This document shows, piece after piece, positions 27,434 through 36,336 of a stretch of 64,000 bases of DNA; positions within the stretch are counted from its first letter, which is position 1, and each line of letters begins with the position of its first letter. The DNA comes from an uncultured bacterium. Its GTDB lineage: Bacteria > Cyanobacteriota > Vampirovibrionia > Gastranaerophilales > Gastranaerophilaceae. The notes beneath the pieces were generated by a model, which made no database searches, was not told where the DNA came from, and saw only the letters and a program-made list of their open reading frames with translations. The position numbers and the translations under genes are program-made. The DNA is taken from the NCBI GenBank assembly GCA_900549855.1, contig URPS01000003.1, positions 1-64,000 on the forward strand. The letters run 5' to 3'.

Positions 27434-27827
27434 ACAAATATACCCGATTGAAAGATTAATTTCAGCATTATCATACTTGACTGCAGGTGGTGCAGGTTTT
27501 GTATGGTTACTTATTGCAGCTTTAATGAAAAAGCATGTAACTCCGTTTTTGTTATATCACATTTTACAATCAATTTTTCTTTCAATTTTGTATTTTTTGA
27601 TTGCAACTTTTGCAGATTTAATTTATGTGATTTTATATAGAATTCCTCTAATTAATGCAATTCCTTATTTTATAAATATGCCGCTACCGTTTTTATTCGG
27701 CTTATCAATTTTGCAAGGTTTGACAACAGCAGTTATTTTATATCTGGCAATAACTGCATTTTGCGGAATTTATAGCTACATTCCTTGGGTATCAGATATT
27801 ATAAATACAAATACCGGTAGAAAGTAA
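27420..27827 (+). CDS. Four-helix membrane protein, Tic20/DUF4870-like
   Basis: 135 residues with four hydrophobic segments (about 15-35, 42-68, 82-100, 102-122). IERLISALSYLTAG at the N-terminus and FLLYHILQSIFLSILYF in helix two resemble the Tic20-like membrane family found in Cyanobacteria and plastids; DUF4870 is the alternative. The start is TTG with AAAGGAAG about 8 bases upstream, inside the TPR gene, so it is probably translationally coupled. Confidence 0.65.
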   Translation: MQPSKQIYPIERLISALSYLTAGGAGFVWLLIAALMKKHVTPFLLYHILQSIFLSILYFLIATFADLIYVILYRIPLINAIPYFINMPLPFLFGLSILQGLTTAVILYLAITAFCGIYSYIPWVSDIINTNTGRK

Positions 27828-27828
27828 A

Positions 27829-28728
27829 CTATAGCACCATTGCAAGAATCATAAGTATCATTGCACCAATTTCCATTGCGGTGGACATTCTTTGACTGAA
27901 TTTATTTGAATCATATTTTGATGCAGATTTTTTAGCTTTGTTTACGCTATTTAAGCGTTTAATTCTTGTTGCTGAGTCTTCATTAGAAAATTCAGTGCCA
28001 AAAGTCTCGAATTCCATTTGGGATAATTCGTCATTCAAATTTGGATTATAAGTTTGTGCCGGACTTGCAGCTCCTGTAATTGCGTCACCATAATTAGCAT
28101 ATGGTCTTGTATAATTTTTCTGTCCGAAAGGCATTCCAAAACGGCTAAATCTTGTTCCGCCCAAATCATTTGAGTTTAAATCACTAGAACGATTATCTCG
28201 ATATTCATTATCAAATTTTGAAGAGTCTGCAAGTGTTTCCGGCATGACTTCTGCTTTTATTCTATCCATACGAGTCGAATAATCGTCAACATCATACACT
28301 TTACCAAAAAGTTTCTTTTCAATAGTTACTATACGAGTATGAAAATCTCTGTCTTTGTGTGTTACATTAAACAATTTTTTCTCAATTTCGTCTACAATTG
28401 GGTAGTTTACAGTACTATCCGCTGCAACTTTATCTTTTTCAGCAAAACTATCTTCCGTCGGTTCTATTTCTAATCCGATAACATCAGCAGAAATATCTCC
28501 TGAAAGGCGCTTAATACGTTTATTAACATCACCTGTAGAAGCTTTACCGTAAATTGTCTTCTCTAAACGAGAAACACGATTTTGAGTGGAGTCATTCTTA
28601 TAATCAAAACCATAAATTTCATTTTCGATTTTCGAAATAGTACTGACTTGCGTTGAAGTCGCTAATGTAGATGGGACTCCGAGCGCAAGATACATTAATA
28701 TTAATAAAGTCGCAAGAAATTTTTTCAT
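27829..28728 (-). CDS. Secreted repeat protein with C-terminal membrane segment
   Basis: About 299 residues. A signal peptide (MKKFLATLLILMYLALG, cleavage near STLATS) is followed by a degenerate repeat of about 30-35 residues, built around IE..IYG....D...RVSRLEK: ISKIENEIYGF / RVSRLEKTIYG, VDEIEKKLFNV / RIVTIEKKLFG, LSQMEFETFGT / RIKRLNS. The C-terminal 18 residues are hydrophobic. The start is placed at 28728 (GGTGG upstream) rather than the in-frame ATG at 28752. Related repeat proteins are, to my knowledge, frequent in Cyanobacteria and Melainabacteria. Function unknown; probably envelope-associated. Confidence 0.75.
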   Translation of the reverse strand: MKKFLATLLILMYLALGVPSTLATSTQVSTISKIENEIYGFDYKNDSTQNRVSRLEKTIYGKASTGDVNKRIKRLSGDISADVIGLEIEPTEDSFAEKDKVAADSTVNYPIVDEIEKKLFNVTHKDRDFHTRIVTIEKKLFGKVYDVDDYSTRMDRIKAEVMPETLADSSKFDNEYRDNRSSDLNSNDLGGTRFSRFGMPFGQKNYTRPYANYGDAITGAASPAQTYNPNLNDELSQMEFETFGTEFSNEDSATRIKRLNSVNKAKKSASKYDSNKFSQRMSTAMEIGAMILMILAMVL

Positions 28729-28928
28729 AGTGGCACCACCTTGTGATACCACTATAATGGGTGGAAATAATCTTCTCTATTGAACCACGTAGTACATTCT
28801 AAAAAATAAAAAACAGTCAATTTTCAGTAATCCGCTAGAGCAATTTTTCACTTGTACTTACCAAAACTCGTTAATCAATGTGGGGTATTCAACTTTACTT
28901 TAGTTTCTTAAGAGTGTATTATTAAATT

Positions 28929-29273
28929 ATGTTACCAAAAGAATACAGACTAAAAAAAAGAAGCGCATTTAAAGCCACCTACAAGACTGGGAATACACTT
29001 TATTCCGGTGGAATTACAGCTTTTTGCGGAAGAAAAAAAGATAATGCTTACCCTACAAAAATTGGTTTTGTTGTAAGCAAAAAAATTCATAAAAGAGCTG
29101 TTAAAAGGAATCGAATAAAAAGGCTAATGCGTGAAAGTTATAGACTTGCAATAAAAAATCGTACTCTTTCAAAACAGTACATGTCCGTAATATTTGTTGC
29201 GTCTTCTAAACTTTTGGAAAAAGATTTTAAATATATTGATACACATATTAACAAATTGGCTGATAAATTATGA
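28929..29273 (+). CDS. rnpA: Ribonuclease P protein component
   Basis: 114 residues. KEYRLKKRSAFKATYKTG at the N-terminus, KIGFVVSKKIHKRAVKRN and RIKRLMRESYRL are the RnpA signature. It binds the RNase P RNA and helps process tRNA 5' ends. rpmH, its usual upstream neighbour, is not present in the 176 bases upstream, and yidC does not follow; instead a gene of unknown function overlaps its stop by 4 bases. Confidence 0.93.
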   Translation: MLPKEYRLKKRSAFKATYKTGNTLYSGGITAFCGRKKDNAYPTKIGFVVSKKIHKRAVKRNRIKRLMRESYRLAIKNRTLSKQYMSVIFVASSKLLEKDFKYIDTHINKLADKL

Positions 29274-29824
29274 TAGATGGAATTATCACACCAGCATTGC
29301 GTGACATTGATTATTTAGCACCAGCTGCTCCTTATCCGGTAATACCATCCGGACTTACAGTACATCAAAAATCTATTTATCGCTACTCAATACCGACAGA
29401 TGAACAACCAACACTAACGATATTAAACTATATTCCGGATTATAACGGAAATTTCATCAAACCCGGACACTATGAACTTGCATTATCGAATGATAAAGAA
29501 TTTATGTATCTAATAGAATCTAAAGATTTGATTGCAGTTATTCCTGTGTTTAAAATTGCAGAAAATGAACAAGAATTACGCAGATATTATGAAAAAAATA
29601 AAAATTTAGACAAAAACGACAAAAAAATAATTGCCAAACAAAAAAGAAAAGAAAAATTTCAAAAAATTATTGATGCTAAGTATGCAAAAACAGGCGCAAC
29701 ACCCCCAAAAGAATATGAACATATGGATGCAACAATAGAATATGTAAAAGAAGGCGGGTACTATTTAATCATGTACGAAAAAGGATTTATTAGAGCATGG
29801 GGAGCTATAAAAGCAACTGAATAA
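29270..29824 (+). CDS. Hypothetical protein coupled to rnpA
   Basis: 184 residues, not recognised. Starts with the ATG in the ATGA overlap with rnpA. The N-terminal half has beta-like and Pro-rich character (YLAPAAPYPVIP, TILNYIPDYNG); the middle (about residues 115-140) is a Lys-rich helix; the end reads YVKEGGYYLIMYEKGFIRAW. No membrane segment or signal peptide. Co-translation with rnpA is inferred. Confidence 0.65.
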   Translation: MIDGIITPALRDIDYLAPAAPYPVIPSGLTVHQKSIYRYSIPTDEQPTLTILNYIPDYNGNFIKPGHYELALSNDKEFMYLIESKDLIAVIPVFKIAENEQELRRYYEKNKNLDKNDKKIIAKQKRKEKFQKIIDAKYAKTGATPPKEYEHMDATIEYVKEGGYYLIMYEKGFIRAWGAIKATE

Positions 29825-29939
29825 GTACTAAACACATCGATATTGAGTCAACTTTTAACTGTTACAATTTTTTAGAGAAATATTCTAACCTTGTTAATTA
29901 CTAAATTTTTTTATATAATATTTCTAATACAGAGGTAAT

Positions 29940-30584
29940 ATGTCAGGGGATAAAAGAGACAATATTTTTTATATAACTCATAGTGGCGAACTTCTTATTT
30001 GGCTCGTTATAATTCTAATTATTGTTGCTGTGTCGACCATTACATATGTTTCAAATACACAAAAGGACAATGATTATAACATTTTTATGAGTGACGTTGA
30101 CGGACTTATTGTTGGCTCTCCTGTAAGAATGATGGGAATAGAAGTCGGACATGTTACGAAAATTAAACCAACAAATGGAGAAGTTTACATAAAATTTCTT
30201 ATTACTGATAAAAACCTTACATTACCACAAGGCACAATAGCAACTGTAGAATTCAGTGGTATGGCAGGTTCCAAGTCACTGGAGTTATACTTGCCGGATT
30301 CTAATACGTATATTGATAATAATGTTCCAATGATTACGGTAAATCCGCCAAAACGTTTGCATGACGCTGCCGGTTTATTGAATGATATGTTTGATAAGCT
30401 TAATTCAATACTGTCAAATTCTTCTTCATTTGGTAATCAAATACAAAAGATGGATTTACCTAAAGTAAACAGCAATGAACAAAATATGAATGATATTCTG
30501 AAATTTGCGGATGATATGGTCAATGAATCTAACGCTAAAGCAGAAAAATTAGGAAATGATATTAATAAATTAAGACAAAAATAG
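29940..30584 (+). CDS. MCE/MlaD-family lipid-transport protein
   Basis: 214 residues: N-terminal membrane segment (about residues 17-35), one MCE domain (VDGLIVGSPVRMMGIEVGHV to MAGSKSLELYLP), and a helical C-terminal tail. MlaD-like proteins form periplasmic hexamers that carry phospholipids between membranes with an ABC ATPase and permease; neither MlaE nor MlaF is adjacent. AGAGG precedes the ATG. upp follows 8 bases later. Confidence 0.9.
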   Translation: MSGDKRDNIFYITHSGELLIWLVIILIIVAVSTITYVSNTQKDNDYNIFMSDVDGLIVGSPVRMMGIEVGHVTKIKPTNGEVYIKFLITDKNLTLPQGTIATVEFSGMAGSKSLELYLPDSNTYIDNNVPMITVNPPKRLHDAAGLLNDMFDKLNSILSNSSSFGNQIQKMDLPKVNSNEQNMNDILKFADDMVNESNAKAEKLGNDINKLRQK

Positions 30585-30592
30585 GAGTGGTT

Positions 30593-31243
30593 ATGGAGTA
30601 TAAAAATTTAAAAGTAATTTCTAATCCGATAGTAAATCAGAGTCTATGTACGATGCGCAATAAAAATACGGATACGGAAGGTGTGCGTTTAGCTGCAAGA
30701 AAACTTACCAGAATATTACTGTATGAAGCAACAAAAAACCTTCCGCAAAAGGATATTGAAATCGAAACTCCGCTTGTAAAATTTAATACTCAGACAATTG
30801 ATCCTGATATTAAAATCATAATATCCCCTATTTTAAGAGCAGGTTTAATTTTTACTGACGAAGCCGTTGATATCTTACCACAAGCAGCAATTAGACATAT
30901 CGGTATGTATCGTGATGAAAAAACTTTAAAACCGGTTTGGTATTATAACAAAGTTCCAATGCCTGTTGATAATCCGAACGACTATTATATCTATATTACA
31001 GACCCAATGCTAGCTACAGGTAATTCTCTTACTGAAGCCATAAAATTATACATTGATAAAGGCATTCCGGAAAAAAATATTTGCTGTATTTGTATGATAT
31101 CAGCTCCACAAGGTGTAGAGGCCGTTTTATCAAAATACCCAAATATAACACTTATTGTTGCAGCAGTAGATTCTCACTTGAACGAAAGAGGATATATCGT
31201 TCCAGGCATGGGCGATGCAGGAGATAGAATTTTTAATACGTAA
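30593..31243 (+). CDS. upp: Uracil phosphoribosyltransferase
   Basis: About 216 residues, full length. PRPP-binding DPMLATGNSLTEAI, uracil-binding GYIVPGMGDAGDR near the C-terminus, and RAGLIFTDEAVDILPQA identify Upp, which salvages uracil to UMP. The ATG at 30593 has AGGAG at a spacing of 5 bases; an in-frame GTG at 30587 overlaps that site and is rejected. Confidence 0.96.
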   Translation: MEYKNLKVISNPIVNQSLCTMRNKNTDTEGVRLAARKLTRILLYEATKNLPQKDIEIETPLVKFNTQTIDPDIKIIISPILRAGLIFTDEAVDILPQAAIRHIGMYRDEKTLKPVWYYNKVPMPVDNPNDYYIYITDPMLATGNSLTEAIKLYIDKGIPEKNICCICMISAPQGVEAVLSKYPNITLIVAAVDSHLNERGYIVPGMGDAGDRIFNT

Positions 31244-31312
31244 AATTTTGTAAATTTTTAAAATCGGAAAATACATTAATCCTATTTTTCAAATACGTAT
31301 TAAAATTATTAT

Positions 31313-31525
31313 ATGGACAAATATAATAATCTTACAGAACGAGAAAAAGAAGTACTAGAGCTTATAATTCAAGGCAAAAGTAATCCGCAGATAGCAAATG
31401 AATTGATACTTTCAATTCATACTGTAAAGGCGCATCTTGAAAGCATCTACAAAAAGCTTGGTGTGCATAATAAAGTTCAAGCTGCAGTTTATACTGTTAT
31501 AAATGTAAAACAAATTTTAAACTAA
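31313..31525 (+). CDS. Stand-alone LuxR-type helix-turn-helix protein
   Basis: 70 residues consisting only of a GerE/LuxR domain: LTEREKEVLELIIQGKSNPQ, IANELILSIHTVKAHLESIY and KKLGVHNKVQA. No receiver or ligand-binding domain. Comparable minimal LuxR regulators (GerE type) bind DNA as dimers. The target is unknown. Its 3' end overlaps the LOG gene on the other strand by 9 bases. Confidence 0.9.
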   Translation: MDKYNNLTEREKEVLELIIQGKSNPQIANELILSIHTVKAHLESIYKKLGVHNKVQAAVYTVINVKQILN

Positions 31526-32056
31526 ATAATCTACAACCTCTTTTGGAGTAGATGCTACGTAATAAAGTTCTTTTGAAGCCTCTGGTGCAAAATTCTCACT
31601 AATTATAGTATTGAAAAATTCTATTAATTTATTGTAAAACCCATTTGTATTCAACAAGACGATTGGCTTTTTGTTGTACCCTAATTGTTTTTGCACTATC
31701 ATCTCAGAGATTTCTTCTAAAGTTCCAAAACCTCCGGCAAGCGCTACAACAGCATCTGATAATTCATCCATCTTGGCTTTTCTTTCCCTCATACCGCTTG
31801 TTTTATGAAATTCTACGCAATCAGAAGGATTTGCAACACCCAAGTCATAAAACTTTTGTGGCATAACACCAATTAACTTGCCACCATTATCCTTAACAGA
31901 AGAAGCGCAAGCATACATAACTCCAAGTCTTCCGCCGCCATATACAACATTAATACCTTTAGCACCAAGCATTGCACCTAATTCAGCTGCATCCTTGTAA
32001 TAAATTTTGTTTAACTTATTTGAAGACGAAGCAAATACGCAAACATTTTTAATCAT
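31517..32056 (-). CDS. LOG-family nucleotide 5'-monophosphate phosphoribohydrolase-like
   Basis: 179 residues. VYGGGRLGVMYACAS, TSGMRERKAKMDELSDAVVA and the GGFGTLEE motif mark the Lonely-guy/TIGR00730 family, which releases N6-modified adenines or cleaves AMP-like nucleotides. The usual Pro of PGGxGTxxE is Ala here (LAGGFGTLEE). The start overlaps the stop of the prepilin gene, giving a coupled pair. Confidence 0.9.
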   Translation of the reverse strand: MIKNVCVFASSSNKLNKIYYKDAAELGAMLGAKGINVVYGGGRLGVMYACASSVKDNGGKLIGVMPQKFYDLGVANPSDCVEFHKTSGMRERKAKMDELSDAVVALAGGFGTLEEISEMIVQKQLGYNKKPIVLLNTNGFYNKLIEFFNTIISENFAPEASKELYYVASTPKEVVDYLV

Positions 32057-32637
32057 TAATCAAAACTCCCGCCTTGCAAATAATACGAAGAACAGCAAAG
32101 TCCGGTACCATTTTTTGAGCAATCTTGTTTTTGTTCACTTACAGGTTTTTCCTTACAAAATGGTTCAAATCTATCTGTATAAATATTAAAACCAAAAACG
32201 TCTTTTCCCCAAATATTAGGTTTTCGAGTTCCATTTATGTCATACAAAAGTACACCTACCACCCCATCTTGAGGTTTATCGAAAAATTTGTAAGCAAGAG
32301 ATGAATTTGCTTGTGTTTGCATAAAATTAGAAAATCTATATGTTATGTTAGGATAAGTGCCATTCAAGAAATTAATTTTATACGCATCAACATCATTCTT
32401 CACCTGTCCAGTTATTACTTCTGCAAATGCAGTGTGTAAATCAAAGTCCTTAGAATCTTTTTGCGTATTAATCGAATAGAAAATATTAGAAAAATCAGAC
32501 TGTACGTTTTTCCATCGAGAAGTATAATTTGCCTGAACAGTATCATCCATTGACAATGGAGCAACAAGAAAGGCTACTATCAAAAATATTACAAATAGTA
32601 TTGAAACCTCTACAAGTGTAAACCCTCTTTTCTTCAT
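32056..32637 (-). CDS. Type IV pilin-like prepilin protein
   Basis: 193 residues. MKKRGFTLVEVSILFVIFLI is a classic type IV/II prepilin start: basic leader, G|F cleavage site, Glu at +5 and a hydrophobic helix. The C-terminal part has Cys residues (FCKEK, QDCS, GLCCSSYY) that may form disulfides. The prepilin peptidase and pilus motors are not in the window. It may be a minor pilin or pseudopilin, or part of a competence apparatus. Confidence 0.88.
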   Translation of the reverse strand: MKKRGFTLVEVSILFVIFLIVAFLVAPLSMDDTVQANYTSRWKNVQSDFSNIFYSINTQKDSKDFDLHTAFAEVITGQVKNDVDAYKINFLNGTYPNITYRFSNFMQTQANSSLAYKFFDKPQDGVVGVLLYDINGTRKPNIWGKDVFGFNIYTDRFEPFCKEKPVSEQKQDCSKNGTGLCCSSYYLQGGSFD

Positions 32638-32719
32638 AATAACCTTTCTTTTTAATGTTACATTTTTACAGCAATAGAATGGAGCATTTGAACAATTTCG
32701 ATGTCCTGCATTTACCCCT

Positions 32720-33574
32720 TTACCCCCGAGCCATGTCTAAGTGCTTTTTCTCGTTTAATAATGACTCATAAATCCATTCCGGTACAAAATTTTTACCTAG
32801 AATAATTTGCCCATTCATTATATTAGGAGCATGGAAATCAGAACCACCTGTAACGATTAGCCCTAGATTTTCTGCCATAGAAGAGAAATATTCGACAATA
32901 GCCGGTGAATGTTTTCTATGATAAGCTTCAATCCCTCTTAAGCCACAGTTCATAAGTTCTTTTATCAATTTTTCAGCTATATCAATATCATATGGGTGAG
33001 CTATAACAGGAATACCACCAGCATCATAAATAACTTCAACAGCATCAAACGGAGTTACGGTTTTTCTTTCGACATACACAGGTGATGCTCTATGAATATA
33101 TTTGCTATAAGCTTCCATAACATTACTTGTACCACCTGCATTTGTAATTGCTTTTGCAATATGCGGTCGACCGATACTGCCCCCTGGTGCAACCATATTC
33201 TTTACATCTTCAAAATTAATTTTAATGCCTTCTTTTTTAGCAAGTAAGTGCAAAATTTCTTTTGTTTGTTTAATACGTGCATGCTGTTGAACTTTTAACA
33301 AGTTCTTAAAATCGCTCTTATTAACATCAGGGAAATATCCCAAGATATGAACTTCATAATCTTTGTAAAGAGTATTAACCTCAATACCACGAATAATCTT
33401 GAAATCAACATCTTTAGTCTTTAGATATTCCATTGCAACATCATAAGACAAAACATTATCATGATCCGTAAGCGCAATAACTTGCAAACCTGCATCAAGC
33501 GCTAAATCTACAATTTTTTCAGGAGAAAAGACACCATCTGAATAATAGGTGTGAATATGATAATCACCTCTCAT
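32720..33574 (-). CDS. PHP-domain phosphoesterase
   Basis: 284 residues. DYHIHTYYSDGVFSPEKIVD, ALTDHDNV, RGIEVNTLY, IAHPYDID and TGGSDFHAPN hold the His/Asp metal ligands of the PHP superfamily as in YciV/TrpH-type phosphoesterases (3',5'-nucleoside bisphosphate phosphatase or RNase AM). Substrate unproven. Stands alone on the minus strand just after ymdB. Confidence 0.9.
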   Translation of the reverse strand: MRGDYHIHTYYSDGVFSPEKIVDLALDAGLQVIALTDHDNVLSYDVAMEYLKTKDVDFKIIRGIEVNTLYKDYEVHILGYFPDVNKSDFKNLLKVQQHARIKQTKEILHLLAKKEGIKINFEDVKNMVAPGGSIGRPHIAKAITNAGGTSNVMEAYSKYIHRASPVYVERKTVTPFDAVEVIYDAGGIPVIAHPYDIDIAEKLIKELMNCGLRGIEAYHRKHSPAIVEYFSSMAENLGLIVTGGSDFHAPNIMNGQIILGKNFVPEWIYESLLNEKKHLDMARG

Positions 33575-33628
33575 CTAAGCCTCCTTGAATTAAGGAGTGA
33601 GATATAGAATTGAGCAGTTTCTAAAAAG

Positions 33629-34489
33629 TTAGCCACCGTCGTGTTCACCACAAACCTCGCTTTCATTATTACTATTATCTACTGTTAAACTAATTCTTTT
33701 TATCTGTGTTGCAGAATCACCTTCAATCAGGATTTCAACACAATTAATTCGAGCAAGCGGTGTTTCAGCAATCTCATAACGTTCCGGTAAACTTGTTGCT
33801 AATCGTTTGAATGAAGTTTGAAATTCCATTCCGATTACACTTTCCTCTGCGCCACAAAATCCGGCGTCAGTGATATATGCCATTCCTTCATATATCTTTT
33901 CATCAGCAGTCTGAACGTGCGTATGAGTACCACAAAAACCTTTAATTAAAGCTTTGCTACTATTATTATACTTCTTTGCTAAAAATTTGGAAAAACAGAT
34001 TTTTTCTGCAGTAGCTTCTGCATGAAAATCTATAAATACGCTGTCGATACCTTGTTCTATTAATGAATCTATTTTTTTAGTTACAACTTCCCAAGGAGAA
34101 TCAATCGGCGGCATAAAAACTCTTCCAAGAGCGTTAATTACAGCAAGCTTTCTGCCGTTAATTTCAAAAACTTGACACCCTGAACCCCTCGTTCCTTCGG
34201 GATAGTTTATTGGTCTTGTTAAATTTTGCGCTTCATCAATGTATTCATAAATATCTTTCTTATCCCAAATATGATTTCCAGACGTAAAGCAATCAATTGA
34301 AGCGGATAAATCTGTGTAATTTTTCTTAGTTAAACCAAAACCATGTGATGCGTTTTCAATATTAGCGATAATAAAATCAGGTCTATTGGAGCCAAGAGAA
34401 GCAATATAAGACTTAACAGCCGTCCTCCCTTGTCTGCCCGTAATATCTCCAAAAAATAATATTCTTAAATTACCTGTATTACTACTCAT
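33629..34489 (-). CDS. ymdB: YmdB-type metallophosphoesterase
   Basis: About 286 residues of the TIGR00282/DR1281 family: LFFGDITGRQGR, ANIENASHGFG, SGNHIWDKKDI, FIDFHAEATAEK and FCGTHTHVQTADE, all metal-binding. Members hydrolyse 2',3'-cAMP. The ATG at 34489 gives the standard length; upstream the frame stays open into a hairpin that lies between rny and ymdB. The rny-ymdB order is the same as in Bacillus. Confidence 0.93.
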   Translation of the reverse strand: MSSNTGNLRILFFGDITGRQGRTAVKSYIASLGSNRPDFIIANIENASHGFGLTKKNYTDLSASIDCFTSGNHIWDKKDIYEYIDEAQNLTRPINYPEGTRGSGCQVFEINGRKLAVINALGRVFMPPIDSPWEVVTKKIDSLIEQGIDSVFIDFHAEATAEKICFSKFLAKKYNNSSKALIKGFCGTHTHVQTADEKIYEGMAYITDAGFCGAEESVIGMEFQTSFKRLATSLPERYEIAETPLARINCVEILIEGDSATQIKRISLTVDNSNNESEVCGEHDGG

Positions 34490-34508
34490 ATAATTTATAC
34501 CTAAATAG

Positions 34509-34530
34509 GTAGGGGAAAGATTTCCCCTAC
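34509..34530 (-). promoter_or_regulatory. Hairpin between rny and ymdB
   Basis: Perfect inverted repeat GTAGGGGAAA / TTTCCCCTAC with 2 central bases (9 bp plus a 4-base loop if the innermost pair opens). No U-tract follows on the minus strand, so it is more likely a processing, stabilising or attenuation structure than a simple terminator. Confidence 0.55.
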
Positions 34531-34550
34531 ACTGATTTACCTTTATAGGT

Positions 34551-36071
34551 TTACTTTGCAATTTCTGTTGTTCTGAATTCTCTTACAACAGTAACCTTAA
34601 TTTGTCCCGGATAATCAAGCTCATCCTCAATTTTTTTAGCAATATCTCTTGCCAATTTTTGAGAAGCCAAATCATCAAACATTTCTGATTGAACAATAAC
34701 ACGAACTTCTCTGCCGGCCTGAACTGCAAATGATTGTTTTATACCTTCGTAACTGTTTACAATTTCTTCAATTTTTTGTAAACGTTTAATATAAATTTCC
34801 AATGTATCACGTCTTGCTCCTGGGCGTCCAGCTGAAATAGCATCAGCAAGTTTTACAAGAACAGCTTCAATTGTATTAGCTGTAACGTCATCGTGGTGAG
34901 CTTCAATAGCATGAATAACTTCCTGCTTTTCACCATATCTTGAAGCTAATTCTACACCAAGTTGAATATGAGTACCTTCCTGAGTTTGGTCAACCGCTTT
35001 ACCTATATCATGTAAAAGTCCGGCACGCTTTGCTACATAAACATTAGCACCTAATTCTGCTGCTAACATTCCGGCTATATGCCCTACTTCAAGTGAATGC
35101 TTAAGAACATTTTGACCGTAACTTGTCCTATAGTACAATCTACCCAAGTTTTTGATAAGTTCTTTATTTAAGCCCATAATTCCCATATCAAGAGCAGCAT
35201 TTTCACCCTCTTTCATAATTTTCTTTTCAACCTCTTCACGAGATTTTTCAACTGTTTCTTCAATTCTTACAGGGTGAATACGACCATCTTGAATAAGTTT
35301 TTCTAATGCAATTTTTGCAATTTCTCTTCTTACAGGGTCAAATGCTGAAAGAACAACCGCCTCTGGAGTATCATCAATAATTAAGTCTACGCCTGTTAAT
35401 GTTTCTAAAGTTCTAATATTACGACCTTCACGACCTATAATACGACCTTTCATCTCATCATTTGGTAGAGATACTACAGAAACGGTAGATTCTACAACCT
35501 GTTCCATCATGCATCTCTGCATTGTAGTTGTTAAAATTTCTTTAGATTTTTCTAACGCATCTTCCCTAATTTTTGCTTCATTTTCTCTTATAAGCTGCAT
35601 TTGTTCTTGAGCTAAATCGCTTTTTAATTGTTCTAGAAGCATTCTTTTTGCATCTTCTGTAGACATTCCGGCAATTCTTTCCAATTCTACAGTTTGTTTC
35701 TGTACGATTTCTGCAAGAAAGTCTTCTTTTTCAATAAGTTGGTCTTTTAATTTATCAAGCTCAACTTCTTTATCTGTTACTTCTTGGATTTTATCTTCTA
35801 ATGTGTCTTCACGTTTAGAAAGCTTATTTTCAATAGCAGCAAACTCTCTTCTACGTTCTCTTTCATCAGCATTAAGCTGTTCTCTTTCATTATGTAAAGC
35901 TTCTTTAGCTTTAATCATAGCTTCTTTTTGTAAAATTAATTCTTTTTCCGCCAAATCTTTTTTAGACTGCTCACTCTGCAATACTAAATTTTTGTACTTA
36001 ACTCTCTGTACAACAATAACAGCAGCAAGTATTACCAATATTACCGCTGCAACGGCTAATAATGCAATCAT
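34551..36071 (-). CDS. rny: Ribonuclease Y
   Basis: 506 residues, full length. N-terminal membrane anchor (about residues 2-22), long coiled coil (25-195), KH domain with [19 protein letters not shown], and HD domain with [17 protein letters not shown] and [13 protein letters not shown]. RNase Y is the membrane-bound endonuclease that starts mRNA decay in many bacteria. Followed by ymdB. Confidence 0.97.
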   Translation of the reverse strand: MIALLAVAAVILVILAAVIVVQRVKYKNLVLQSEQSKKDLAEKELILQKEAMIKAKEALHNEREQLNADERERRREFAAIENKLSKREDTLEDKIQEVTDKEVELDKLKDQLIEKEDFLAEIVQKQTVELERIAGMSTEDAKRMLLEQLKSDLAQEQMQLIRENEAKIREDALEKSKEILTTTMQRCMMEQVVESTVSVVSLPNDEMKGRIIGREGRNIRTLETLTGVDLIIDDTPEAVVLSAFDPVRREIAKIALEKLIQDGRIHPVRIEETVEKSREEVEKKIMKEGENAALDMGIMGLNKELIKNLGRLYYRTSYGQNVLKHSLEVGHIAGMLAAELGANVYVAKRAGLLHDIGKAVDQTQEGTHIQLGVELASRYGEKQEVIHAIEAHHDDVTANTIEAVLVKLADAISAGRPGARRDTLEIYIKRLQKIEEIVNSYEGIKQSFAVQAGREVRVIVQSEMFDDLASQKLARDIAKKIEDELDYPGQIKVTVVREFRTTEIAK

Positions 36072-36274
36072 TTAGCACCTTTTCCTTTTCTATTTTTTAT
36101 ATATACACGACGTCAGGGTACATATAACCTACCCTGCAACTATTAAACAATTTTCAATAATTTTTTCTATCGCATATATTTTCAAAAATTTTTATACTAC
36201 TACTAAATTTATCATATCATATAAAGCCTGATTTGTATATAAAAATAAGGTTAAATAATGTAAAAATTATAAAT

Positions 36275-36310
36275 AAAAATTGGGCTCGAAAATCTTCTCA
36301 CCCAATTTTT
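36275..36310 (-). terminator. Terminator after leuS
   Basis: Inverted repeat AAAAATTGGG / CCCAATTTTT with a 16-base loop, 27 bases beyond the leuS stop on the minus strand and followed by a T-rich tract. Confidence 0.6.
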
Positions 36311-36336
36311 ACAGTTATTATATTAAGATAAAAGTT

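Noticed and set aside
28753..28928. rpmH (ribosomal protein L34) upstream of rnpA
   Set aside because: I looked for the short Arg/Lys-rich L34 sequence on both strands and did not find it.
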